From: Candidatus Caccocola faecipullorum
GTDB taxonomy: Bacteria; Synergistota; Synergistia; Synergistales; Synergistaceae
Length of the DNA stretch: 5,279 nt
Assembly: GCA_018716365.1 (NCBI GenBank)
Contig: DVKA01000189.1
Coordinates: 1-5,279 of the forward strand
Direction of reading: 5' to 3'
The position numbers and the translations under genes are program-made. Shown one piece after another: positions 1 through 5,094 of the stretch. Each line of letters starts with the position of its first letter. Within the stretch, counting starts at the first letter, position 1. The notes under the pieces are model-generated. The model ran no database searches, was not told where the DNA came from, and saw only the letters and a program-made list of their open reading frames with translations.

Positions 1-619
1 CACCTTCTAGGTCTGTGCCTACATTTGGCATCCCCAGACTCGTTAGCGGCACGCTCTTACGCATCCTTAACTTAACGTAATTTATATCAAGCCCAACCGC
101 AGCGGAAAGTTTGTCACCGATTTTAAACGCATATGTCGGCTGAACAGTAAAACCCTTTATGCCGGAGAAGATTGTGTCGTAGCGTCCGGGCCAGAGATCG
201 TCGTATTCGATCTGGTTGCCGAAGCGTGAGAACATGGCGACGCCCCACCATGAGTTTTTACCGGCTTTTGTAGCATAGTACATATACGGAATAACGGCAG
301 GATCGTATTCGTTTTCCCATAAATCCGACATACCAGCGTTGGTAAGTGGATTTAGTCTATTAAACAGCACCTTCGTATCCGGGTTCACCAAGCTCGCGCC
401 GATGCTGAAGTATGTCCCGTCGAGCTTCGTTATCTGCGCTGGGTTGTAGGCGAGGACGGACGGGTCCTCTTCGCCGAACATATACGCTTCGCCCATCGCC
501 GTTCCAGCGGCGCTCCATTCGTAAACGCCGAAGCCCTCTGCGAAGGCCGCCTGCGCCGCTGGGAGCGACAGGACGGCCGCCGCCGCGAGCGCCAATAACT
601 TTTTCCTGACCTTGATCAA
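1..619 (-). CDS. FadL/OmpP1-family outer-membrane transport protein, N-terminal part (runs off left edge)
   Basis: About 206 residues are present of a family usually 400-450 long. The other end lies beyond position 1. The N-terminus is a clear Sec signal peptide: a basic start (IKVRKK), a hydrophobic core (LLALAAAAVLSLPA) and an AFA cleavage site near residues 25-27. The mature start then follows the FadL pattern: GFGVYEWSAAGTAMGEAY (29-46), with the family's Asn-Pro-Ala at 59-61 in AYNPAQITKL. Aromatic-rich alternating segments follow, as expected for beta strands. FadL proteins are 14-stranded outer-membrane barrels that take up fatty acids or other hydrophobic molecules; the substrate here is unknown. 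I chose TTG at 619 because GGAAGGA lies 9 bases upstream. An in-frame ATG at 637 has no ribosome site and would add six residues ahead of the basic region. The gene lies 26 bases after the Rrf2 regulator (8 if ATG 637 is used), so it is probably co-transcribed. Base composition changes inside the gene near 365. Confidence 0.88.
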   Translation of the reverse strand, partial: MIKVRKKLLALAAAAVLSLPAAQAAFAEGFGVYEWSAAGTAMGEAYMFGEEDPSVLAYNPAQITKLDGTYFSIGASLVNPDTKVLFNRLNPLTNAGMSDLWENEYDPAVIPYMYYATKAGKNSWWGVAMFSRFGNQIEYDDLWPGRYDTIFSGIKGFTVQPTYAFKIGDKLSAAVGLDINYVKLRMRKSVPLTSLGMPNVGTDLEG

Positions 620-645
620 TGAACACAATCCTTCCATAAAAAATT

Positions 646-1137
646 TTATTTTGCTACGTGCCCGAAGTTCGGGTGTTTCTGCCCGAGGCTCGGGGTTATC
701 ACCGATATTTCAATGCTCACGTCGCGGCCGCTCGCATAGTACGAGGCGAAGTCCGCGAGCGTGCGCGACGCGAGGTAGCGCAGGAACGCGCGTGACAGCT
801 CGTTGACCATGTCCGCGATGAAGCATTTTTTGCCGCGGCAGCCTTCGAAGGCGCATTCATGCGATTCGAACGGGCCGCCTAGGAGCTCGAAGATTGGATA
901 GAGCGGCGTCTCGGACGGCACGCAGTTGAGCCTGTACCCTCCGCCGGGGCCGCGCACGGATTTTATGAGGCCGCCCTTGTTGAGGCGCTGGAGCACTTTC
1001 GACAGATGCGGCTCAGAGGTGCCGATCGCCGCGGCGACCTGCTGCGTAGTGAGGCAGCGGTCAGGCTCTTTCGCAAGTTCGCCCAGGGCGTGCAGTCCGA
1101 GCAGCAGCGGCTCAGGCAGATCTACGATTGGATTCAG
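646..1137 (-). CDS. Rrf2-family transcriptional regulator with three-cysteine cluster motif
   Basis: The 163-residue product is normal for Rrf2 proteins, the family of IscR, NsrR and CymR. The helix-turn-helix spans about residues 28-55 (CLTTQQVAAAIGTSEPHLSK and beyond). It is followed by the diagnostic wing, SVRGPGGGYRL (60-70). C95, C100 and C105 (C-x4-C-x4-C) sit where relatives bind a [2Fe-2S] or [4Fe-4S] cluster, and the dimerisation-helix ending SRTLADF is present. This suggests a redox, iron-sulfur, oxygen or nitric-oxide sensor; which signal cannot be read from sequence. No ATG, GTG or TTG lies in frame before the domain; the first GTG (996) would remove the recognition helix. CTG at 1137 gives a full N-terminus (LNPIVDLPEPLLLGLHAL) and has GGAGGAGG about 8 bases upstream, so CTG is the likely start. 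The gene leads a probable two-gene unit with the FadL gene, behind a strong promoter with an overlapping inverted repeat that may be its own operator. Confidence 0.9.
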   Translation of the reverse strand: MNPIVDLPEPLLLGLHALGELAKEPDRCLTTQQVAAAIGTSEPHLSKVLQRLNKGGLIKSVRGPGGGYRLNCVPSETPLYPIFELLGGPFESHECAFEGCRGKKCFIADMVNELSRAFLRYLASRTLADFASYYASGRDVSIEISVITPSLGQKHPNFGHVAK

Positions 1138-1163
1138 CTTCCTCTCCTCCTCCGCAGAGTAAT

Positions 1164-1185
1164 GGAATAATGGATATTTTATTCC
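1164..1185. promoter_or_regulatory. Inverted repeat overlapping the -10 box, candidate Rrf2 operator
   Basis: GGAATAA (1164-1170) and TTATTCC (1179-1185) form a perfect 7-bp inverted repeat around 8 bases. It covers the -10 box and the start of transcription of the Rrf2-FadL unit. Rrf2 dimers bind A/T-rich dyads of similar size, and many repress their own promoter. Assignment to this Rrf2 protein is inference from position and symmetry. Confidence 0.5.
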
Positions 1186-1204
1186 ACCTTTTAATTCGGG
1201 TCAA
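1176..1204 (-). promoter_or_regulatory. Sigma70-type promoter for the Rrf2-FadL unit
   Basis: Read leftward, TTGACC (1199-1204) and TAAAAT (1176-1181) are separated by exactly 17 bases. That is five of six matches to each of TTGACA and TATAAT. It lies about 40 bases before the Rrf2 start codon and is the best promoter in the window. Confidence 0.8.
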
Positions 1205-1243
1205 GTTCTCGCAGGCAAAACCGCGGGGCGCAACGTAAAATTC

Positions 1244-1259
1244 CGCGCCGCGCGGCGCG
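1244..1259. repeat. Perfect 16-bp GC palindrome upstream of a possible -10
   Basis: CGCGCCGCGCGGCGCG is fully self-complementary. It sits in the gap between the leftward Rrf2 promoter and the rightward membrane-protein gene, 8 bases before a possible -10 box (1268-1273). It resembles three other GC palindromes in gaps of this window. With no loop it is more likely a protein-binding dyad than an RNA hairpin. Confidence 0.5.
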
Positions 1260-1267
1260 AAACGTGA

Positions 1268-1273
1268 GATAAT
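1268..1273 (+). promoter_or_regulatory. Possible -10 box for the small membrane protein gene
   Basis: GATAAT stands out in GC-rich sequence 54 bases before the chosen start at 1328. No -35 match is found at normal spacing, because that place is taken by the GC palindrome. Weak on its own. Confidence 0.35.
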
Positions 1274-1327
1274 ATGACAACGCGCCCGCCGCGCGCGGAC
1301 GGGAATCAGCAATGGAGGATGAAGCCT

Positions 1328-1615
1328 ATGCCGTGGAGCAATATTCTTGAGGTCGTTATGCTTGTCTGTTTCGCAGCCGCGTGGCCCGCGTCAATACATA
1401 AATCATGGGCGAGCCGCACGAGGAAGGGAAAGAGTCTCGCTTTTATGATGATCGTCCTGACCGGATACATCGCCGGTATTGCGAAGGTGCTCGTCAGCCA
1501 TACCGCGATTTATATGCTAATCCCATACACGCTGAACACGACGCTCGTCCTCTGCGACGTGGCGCTCTATTACAGGAATTACAGGATAGACAACGGCCTG
1601 CGCGTGCCCTTTTAG
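1328..1615 (+). CDS. Small three-helix membrane protein, PQ-loop/SemiSWEET-like
   Basis: The 95-residue protein has three hydrophobic segments at about residues 5-22, 36-56 and 59-82, and ends in a charged tail. After the first helix comes WPASIHKSWASRTRKGKS (19-36). This resembles the PQ-loop pattern of SWEET, SemiSWEET and related half-transporters: a proline at the helix end, then a K-S...R-x-x-x-G-x-S loop. Short proteins of this style occur in many anaerobes, usually unnamed. Three-helix SemiSWEETs work as dimers that move small solutes across the inner membrane; transport here is inference. ATG 1328 is preferred because GGAGG (1314-1318) lies 9 bases upstream. In-frame ATGs at 1274 and 1319 would add 18 and 3 residues; 1319 is too close to that site. 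The aminotransferase gene starts 72 bases downstream on the same strand and may be partly co-transcribed. I am sure it is a real membrane-protein gene, less sure of the family. Confidence 0.75.
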   Translation: MPWSNILEVVMLVCFAAAWPASIHKSWASRTRKGKSLAFMMIVLTGYIAGIAKVLVSHTAIYMLIPYTLNTTLVLCDVALYYRNYRIDNGLRVPF

Positions 1616-1624
1616 CGCCGCGTC

Positions 1625-1652
1625 TTGCGCGCGCGACGTTTCGCGCTATACT
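1625..1652 (+). promoter_or_regulatory. Likely promoter of the aminotransferase gene with hairpin dyad in the spacer
   Basis: TATACT (1647-1652) is a good -10, with a weak TTGCGC (1625-1630) 16 bases before it. The spacer is filled by an inverted repeat, GCGCGA-CGTT-TCGCGC (1631-1646), ending directly at the -10. No T-run follows the repeat, so I do not call it a terminator of the preceding gene. Confidence 0.5.
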
Positions 1653-1687
1653 CTTATGCGACGACTGACGAAAGAAGGAAGTTTCTG

Positions 1688-2533
1688 ATGGTTATATGTT
1701 ATTACAATGGTAAATTCGCGCCTATGCCGGAATGCACGCTTCCGATGACGGATCTTGCGATTCAGCGCGGCGTCGGCACTTTCGAAACTATTAGGATATA
1801 CAACGGCGTCCCGTTCGCCATGGCGCAGCACCTGGAGCGCCTCGCAGGCAGCACGGAAGGCGCAGGCATCAAGGCCGGCGCGATAATAGCGAAGCTGCCG
1901 GAAATCATCCGCGAGGGGCTTGCGCGCCCCGAGATCAAGGGCTACGACGGCGTGGTCAAACCTTACATCACCGGCGGCGACGTAAACGACAAGGGGACTT
2001 TCCCGACCCCGCGCTTCTTCGTGGTGTTCGACGAGAACATCCACAAGCCGACAAACGAAGAGCGGAAGAACGGCATAGCGCTCGAACCGAACCACGTCGC
2101 GCGCCCCTATCCGCTCATCAAGAGCACGAACTACCTTTTCGGCTTCATTCCGCTCTCAAAGGCGTCACAGACGAATTTCGAATCGCTCTACATCACGCCG
2201 GAAGGCGAGATAACCGAGGCGATGAGCAGCAACTTCTTCCTCTGCAAGGAGGGGAAGCTCATCACCGCGCCGGTCGGACGCGTCCTGAAGGGCGTGACGC
2301 GCGACATAGTCATCACGCTCGCGCGTGAAAACGGCTTCACCGTCGAGGAACGCTGCCCGCGCGAGGAAGAGCTGGCGCAGGCCGACGAAGCCTTCATCAC
2401 CGGCACGGTTAAAGAAGTCCTCCCAGTCGTGCGCGTCGGTTCGCAGAAAATAGGCGCAGGCCGCCCCGGCCCCGCAGTCCAGAGGCTCCAGCATATCTTC
2501 CTCCAGAATATGCCGCGCTGGATGGATAAGTAA
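1688..2533 (+). CDS. Class IV (fold-type IV) PLP-dependent aminotransferase
   Basis: The product is 281 residues, usual for the family that holds branched-chain aminotransferase (IlvE), D-amino-acid transaminase and aminodeoxychorismate lyase. Seen in order: the N-terminal RGVGTFETIRIYNG (27-40); HLERL, the usual small-domain pattern; the Schiff-base lysine K145 in PLIKSTNYL; the cofactor-contacting glutamate E177 in GEITEAMSSNFF; GVTRD (202-206), the phosphate-binding area; and a C-terminal ITGTVKEVLPV segment. All core cofactor residues look intact, so it should be active. It probably transfers amino groups between an amino acid and a 2-oxo acid in the cytoplasm. The sequence does not decide between branched-chain, D-amino-acid or lyase specificity. 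ATG 1688 is preferred because AAGGAAG lies 6 bases upstream. An upstream in-frame start near 1625 would add an arginine-rich, unconserved stretch that overlaps the promoter. It converges on folD, with a shared terminator between them. Confidence 0.92.
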   Translation: MVICYYNGKFAPMPECTLPMTDLAIQRGVGTFETIRIYNGVPFAMAQHLERLAGSTEGAGIKAGAIIAKLPEIIREGLARPEIKGYDGVVKPYITGGDVNDKGTFPTPRFFVVFDENIHKPTNEERKNGIALEPNHVARPYPLIKSTNYLFGFIPLSKASQTNFESLYITPEGEITEAMSSNFFLCKEGKLITAPVGRVLKGVTRDIVITLARENGFTVEERCPREEELAQADEAFITGTVKEVLPVVRVGSQKIGAGRPGPAVQRLQHIFLQNMPRWMDK

Positions 2534-2570
2534 CGGCGTACATAATTCAAAACAACAACAATGTAAAGTA

Positions 2571-2594
2571 AAAGGGCCGCTTCAGCGGCCCTTT
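2571..2594. terminator. Bidirectional hairpin terminator between convergent genes
   Basis: AAAGGGCCGC and GCGGCCCTTT form a perfect 10-bp stem around the loop TTCA, 37 bases after the aminotransferase stop and 40 after the folD stop. Read leftward the stem is followed by TTTTACTTTAC; read rightward by a poorer CTGCGTTT. It most likely serves both genes. Confidence 0.85.
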
Positions 2595-2634
2595 CTGCGT
2601 TTATACAGCGTTACAAAAATGTCTCGTGCCGAGC

Positions 2635-3492
2635 TTAATTGCCGCTCAGCCGCGAGCACGCTTCCACAACGTGTTTCGCCAGGACTGCGGTCGTTACCTT
2701 GCCGATGCCGCCGGGGACGGGGGTGACGGCCTGCGCAGTCTCCGATGCGGCTTCGTAGTCCACGTCGCCGCACATTTTACCGTTTTCGTCGAAGTTTATG
2801 CCGATGTCGACGATTACCTGCCCGGGCGAAAGATATTCGCGGCCGATCATCTTTCCGTGACCGATGGCGACGACGAGTATTTCCGCCTCGCGGCAGAGCG
2901 CGGCGAGGTTTTTCGTCTTCGTATGGCAGACTGTGACGGTGGCGTCGCGTTCAAGCAGCATCATGGCGACCGGCTTGCCGACTACGAAGCTGCGCCCGAC
3001 GACGACGGCGCGCTTCCCCGCTATCTCCACGCCGTAGTGGTCCAGCATATCGATGCAGGCCTCAGCCGTGCAGGGCGCGAAACCTACCTTCTTGCATGAG
3101 TAGAGGCCGGCCATCGAGTATTCTGTGATGCCGTCGACGTCTTTTTCCGGCGCGAGCGCGCGGCAGACGGAGCGGTCGTCGATGTGCGGCGGCAGCGGGC
3201 GCAGTATCAGCACGCCGTGGACTGATCCGTCTTCGTTGAGCGCGCGCACGCAGTCCAGAAGTTCCGTCTGCGGCACATCTTCTGCAAAGTGTATGAGCTT
3301 CACGCCGACGCCCGCGGCTTCGCAGCATTTCGCGGCGTTGCGCTCGTAAGCCATGTCGTCGCCGTTGTCGCCGACGCGCACGATAGCGAGCGCCGGAGCC
3401 GCGCCTCGCGCGCGCAGCGCTTCCGCGCGGTTTTTGAGGTGTTCGTTCAATTTATCTATGACGGGCTTTCCCTTCATTATCGTCTCTGCCAT
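2635..3492 (-). CDS. folD: FolD-family methylenetetrahydrofolate dehydrogenase, altered cyclohydrolase residues
   Basis: The 285-residue protein matches FolD in length and order. It has the catalytic-domain DVDG loop (KDVDGITEYS, 117-126), PCT (140-142), the Rossmann motif VVGRSFVVGKP (164-174) and the signature PVPGGIG (258-264). FolD oxidises 5,10-methylene-THF with NAD(P) and hydrolyses methenyl-THF to 10-formyl-THF in the cytoplasm. Two residues stand out. The lysine of the usual Y-x-x-x-K (K54 in E. coli) is alanine here (Y49-E-R-N-A53). The glutamine of VQLPLP (Q98 in E. coli) is leucine in LILRPLP (95-101). The nearby aspartate D120 is kept. Dehydrogenase activity is plausible; cyclohydrolase activity is doubtful. 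ATG 3492 gives the usual MAETIMKGKPV start. GTG 3501 would add three residues. Neither has a strong ribosome site, which may mean weak translation. The gene stands alone, converging on the aminotransferase and divergent from the iron-sulfur protein gene. Confidence 0.93.
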   Translation of the reverse strand: MAETIMKGKPVIDKLNEHLKNRAEALRARGAAPALAIVRVGDNGDDMAYERNAAKCCEAAGVGVKLIHFAEDVPQTELLDCVRALNEDGSVHGVLILRPLPPHIDDRSVCRALAPEKDVDGITEYSMAGLYSCKKVGFAPCTAEACIDMLDHYGVEIAGKRAVVVGRSFVVGKPVAMMLLERDATVTVCHTKTKNLAALCREAEILVVAIGHGKMIGREYLSPGQVIVDIGINFDENGKMCGDVDYEAASETAQAVTPVPGGIGKVTTAVLAKHVVEACSRLSGN

Positions 3493-3517
3493 TTTATTCA
3501 CGTCTTTCGTAAAATAT

Positions 3518-3533
3518 CGCGCGCCTGCGCGCG
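3518..3533. repeat. GC inverted repeat in the folD leader
   Basis: CGCGCGC (3518-3524) and GCGCGCG (3527-3533) form a 7-bp dyad with a two-base centre. It lies between the folD -10 and its start codon, so it would be in the transcript leader or act as a repressor site. Confidence 0.45.
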
Positions 3534-3556
3534 GGCTGTGGGCGCGGAGCAGGATT

Positions 3557-3565
3557 ATTTTAGCA
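3557..3565 (-). promoter_or_regulatory. Extended -10 promoter for folD
   Basis: Read leftward, TGC-TAAAAT (TAAAAT at 3557-3562, TGC at 3563-3565) fits an extended -10 (TGnTATAAT). No -35 match is present in the GC-only sequence upstream; extended -10 promoters do not need one. It is 65 bases before the folD start. Confidence 0.55.
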
Positions 3566-3588
3566 TACGCGCGGCGGCGGCGCGCGTA
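3566..3588. repeat. GC inverted repeat between divergent promoters
   Basis: TACGCGCG (3566-3573) and CGCGCGTA (3581-3588) form a perfect 8-bp dyad around GCGGCGG. It directly abuts the extended -10 of folD and lies 42 bases before the -10 of the divergent iron-sulfur protein gene, so a bound protein could affect either promoter. Confidence 0.5.
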
Positions 3589-3630
3589 GCGCCTGGTATC
3601 GCCTGCATAGATATATTCACTTGAAAAGAG

Positions 3631-3636
3631 TATAAT
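3631..3636 (+). promoter_or_regulatory. -10 box of the iron-sulfur protein gene
   Basis: A perfect TATAAT lies 31 bases before the start codon in a locally A/T-rich stretch (3608-3650). No clear -35 is seen 16-18 bases upstream; TTGAAA at 3621 is too close. An activator or an alternative -35 may be involved. Confidence 0.55.
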
Positions 3637-3667
3637 TACTGAGGAATTAAACCGGGGAGGATGAAAA

Positions 3668-4936
3668 ATGTCTCACAACCACACGCACGGTTCGCCGTAC
3701 ACGAGGCTTATGGAGCGGCTGAACCGTTTCCCTCAGGGGGCGCCGGAGTCGAAGCTCCTCTACGACATACTCAAGATACTGATGACCGAAAAAGAAGCGG
3801 GGCTTATGGCGCAGCTTCCAATAAAGCCTTTCGACGTGCATAAGGCGGCGCAGGTCTGGCAGATGCCGGAGCACGAGGCGCAGAAGATGCTCGACGGCCT
3901 TGCGAGCAAGGCGCTGATCGTCGACATAGAGCAGAACGGCGAACAGATATACGCCGTACCGCCGCCGATGGCGGGATTTTTCGAGTTCTCGCTGATGCGC
4001 GTGCGCCACGACATAGACCAGAAGACGCTGAGCGAACTCTTCTACCAGTACATAACGGTCGAGGAGGACTTCATGCGAGACCTAGTCTGCGGCGGCGACA
4101 TCCAGATGGGGCGCATTTTCCCGCAGGAGCCGCAGATACCCGACGAATATATGCTTCAGGTGCTCGACTACGAGCGAGCGACGAACGTCATAGACACGGC
4201 CTCGCATATAGGCATCAGCATGTGCTACTGCCGCCACAAGGCGATGCACGAGGGGCACGCCTGCGACGCGCCGATGGACATCTGCATGACCTTCAACACC
4301 ACCGCAGCGACGCTCATCAAGTACGGCCACGCGCGGCAGGTTGACGCGGCCGAGTGCCGCGACCTCCTCGCGCAGGCGTACGACTATAACCTCGTGCAGT
4401 TCGGAGAGAACGTCCGCCGCCGCGTGAACTTCATCTGCAACTGCTGCTCATGCTGCTGCGAGGCGATGCTCGCAATAAAGCGCTTCGGCGTCGCGCAGAC
4501 GATATGCTCGAACTTCATATCGAGGATAAACGCGGAAAAGTGCGTCGGCTGCGGCAAATGCATGAAAATCTGCCCCGTCAACGCAATTGAGATGGTCGAG
4601 GAGAACGGGCGCAAGAAGGCGCGCGTCGTCCCAGAGCGCTGCATAGGCTGCGGCGTATGCGTCAAGAACTGCCCGACGCACGCGCTGATGCTCGAACCGC
4701 GCCCGAACAGAATGATAACGCCGCTCGACACGACGCACAAAGTCGTCGCGATGGCTACCGAGCGCGGCAAGCTGCAGGAGCTTATCTTCGACAACAAGGT
4801 GCTCTTCAGCCACCGCCTGCTCGCCGGCGTCCTCGGCGCAATACTGAAACTCCCGGGCCTCCAGCGCTCCTTCGCCCAGGCGCAGCTGAAGTCGAGATAC
4901 CTCGAAAAAATGATAAGCAAGGCTGCGGGGGAATAG
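3668..4936 (+). CDS. Multi-cysteine 4Fe-4S dicluster ferredoxin-type protein with winged-helix-like N-terminus
   Basis: The 422-residue protein has no signal peptide. Residues 1-8 carry alternating histidines (H3, H5, H7), a possible metal site. Residues 28-110 read as a winged helix (LLYDILKILMTEKEAGLM onward). The middle holds CYCRHK (C186, C188) followed by C199 and C206 in ACDAPMDICMTF. Next is the dense cluster ICNCCSCCCEAM with C257, C259, C260, C262, C263 and C264. Two classic ferredoxin motifs follow: C292-x2-C295-x2-C298-x3-C302-P and C325-x2-C328-x2-C331-x3-C335-P. A hydrophobic stretch (LLAGVLGAILKLPGL, 384-398) lies near the C-terminus. The ferredoxin part should carry two 4Fe-4S clusters and move electrons. 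The CxCR and CNCCxCCC parts suggest another cluster or metal site. Proteins of this plan occur in anaerobes, usually annotated only as 4Fe-4S proteins; I know no assigned partner or reaction. ATG 3668 has GGGGAGG 7 bases upstream; ATG 3661, directly abutting that site, is out of frame. Confidence 0.88.
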   Translation: MSHNHTHGSPYTRLMERLNRFPQGAPESKLLYDILKILMTEKEAGLMAQLPIKPFDVHKAAQVWQMPEHEAQKMLDGLASKALIVDIEQNGEQIYAVPPPMAGFFEFSLMRVRHDIDQKTLSELFYQYITVEEDFMRDLVCGGDIQMGRIFPQEPQIPDEYMLQVLDYERATNVIDTASHIGISMCYCRHKAMHEGHACDAPMDICMTFNTTAATLIKYGHARQVDAAECRDLLAQAYDYNLVQFGENVRRRVNFICNCCSCCCEAMLAIKRFGVAQTICSNFISRINAEKCVGCGKCMKICPVNAIEMVEENGRKKARVVPERCIGCGVCVKNCPTHALMLEPRPNRMITPLDTTHKVVAMATERGKLQELIFDNKVLFSHRLLAGVLGAILKLPGLQRSFAQAQLKSRYLEKMISKAAGE

Positions 4937-5052
4937 GACTTTAAAATCACACAAGAAACATAAGAAAGAAAAAGGGAGAGCCAAAGGTAGCGACTCATAA
5001 AACAGTATCAACAACCTACTGAAACAGGGTAGCTGCCATAACGGATTGCAAC
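4937..5052. other. Non-coding trailer of the iron-sulfur protein gene, purine-rich
   Basis: No ATG-started reading frame of note is present. The first part (about 4950-4985) is strongly purine-rich and A-rich; the rest is mixed, with a weak CTG-AAA-CAG mini-hairpin near 5020. It probably forms the long 3' untranslated end that reaches the terminator at 5053. A small RNA within it is possible but unsupported. Confidence 0.4.
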
Positions 5053-5094
5053 AAAAAGCGGGTAAGAGACCAAAAACTTCTTGCCCGCTTTTTT
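5053..5094. terminator. Strong Rho-independent terminator
   Basis: AAAAAGCGGGTAAGA (5053-5067) pairs with TCTTGCCCGCTTTTT (5079-5093) over 15 positions with one G-T pair, around an 11-base loop. The stem ends in a run of six T. It ends the iron-sulfur protein transcript 116 bases after its stop. Because the left arm begins with five A, it can also stop leftward transcription coming from beyond the window. Confidence 0.88.

Noticed and set aside
360..626. An 88-residue arginine- and glycine-rich frame on the minus strand
   Set aside because: Same strand but a different frame from the FadL gene. The FadL frame has a signal peptide and family motifs and stays open to the window edge.
1631..1646. 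GCGCGA-CGTT-TCGCGC as a terminator of the small membrane protein gene
   Set aside because: The stem is only six pairs and is followed by TATACT, not a T-run, so a promoter dyad is the better reading.
1646..2095. A 149-residue open frame on the minus strand
   Set aside because: Antisense to the aminotransferase, whose catalytic motifs are intact in the plus strand.
2626..3099. A 157-residue open frame on the plus strand
   Set aside because: Antisense to folD, with no domain and no ribosome site; a shadow of GC-rich coding.
4384..4998. A 204-residue open frame on the minus strand
   Set aside because: Antisense to the same iron-sulfur protein gene, with no recognisable family.
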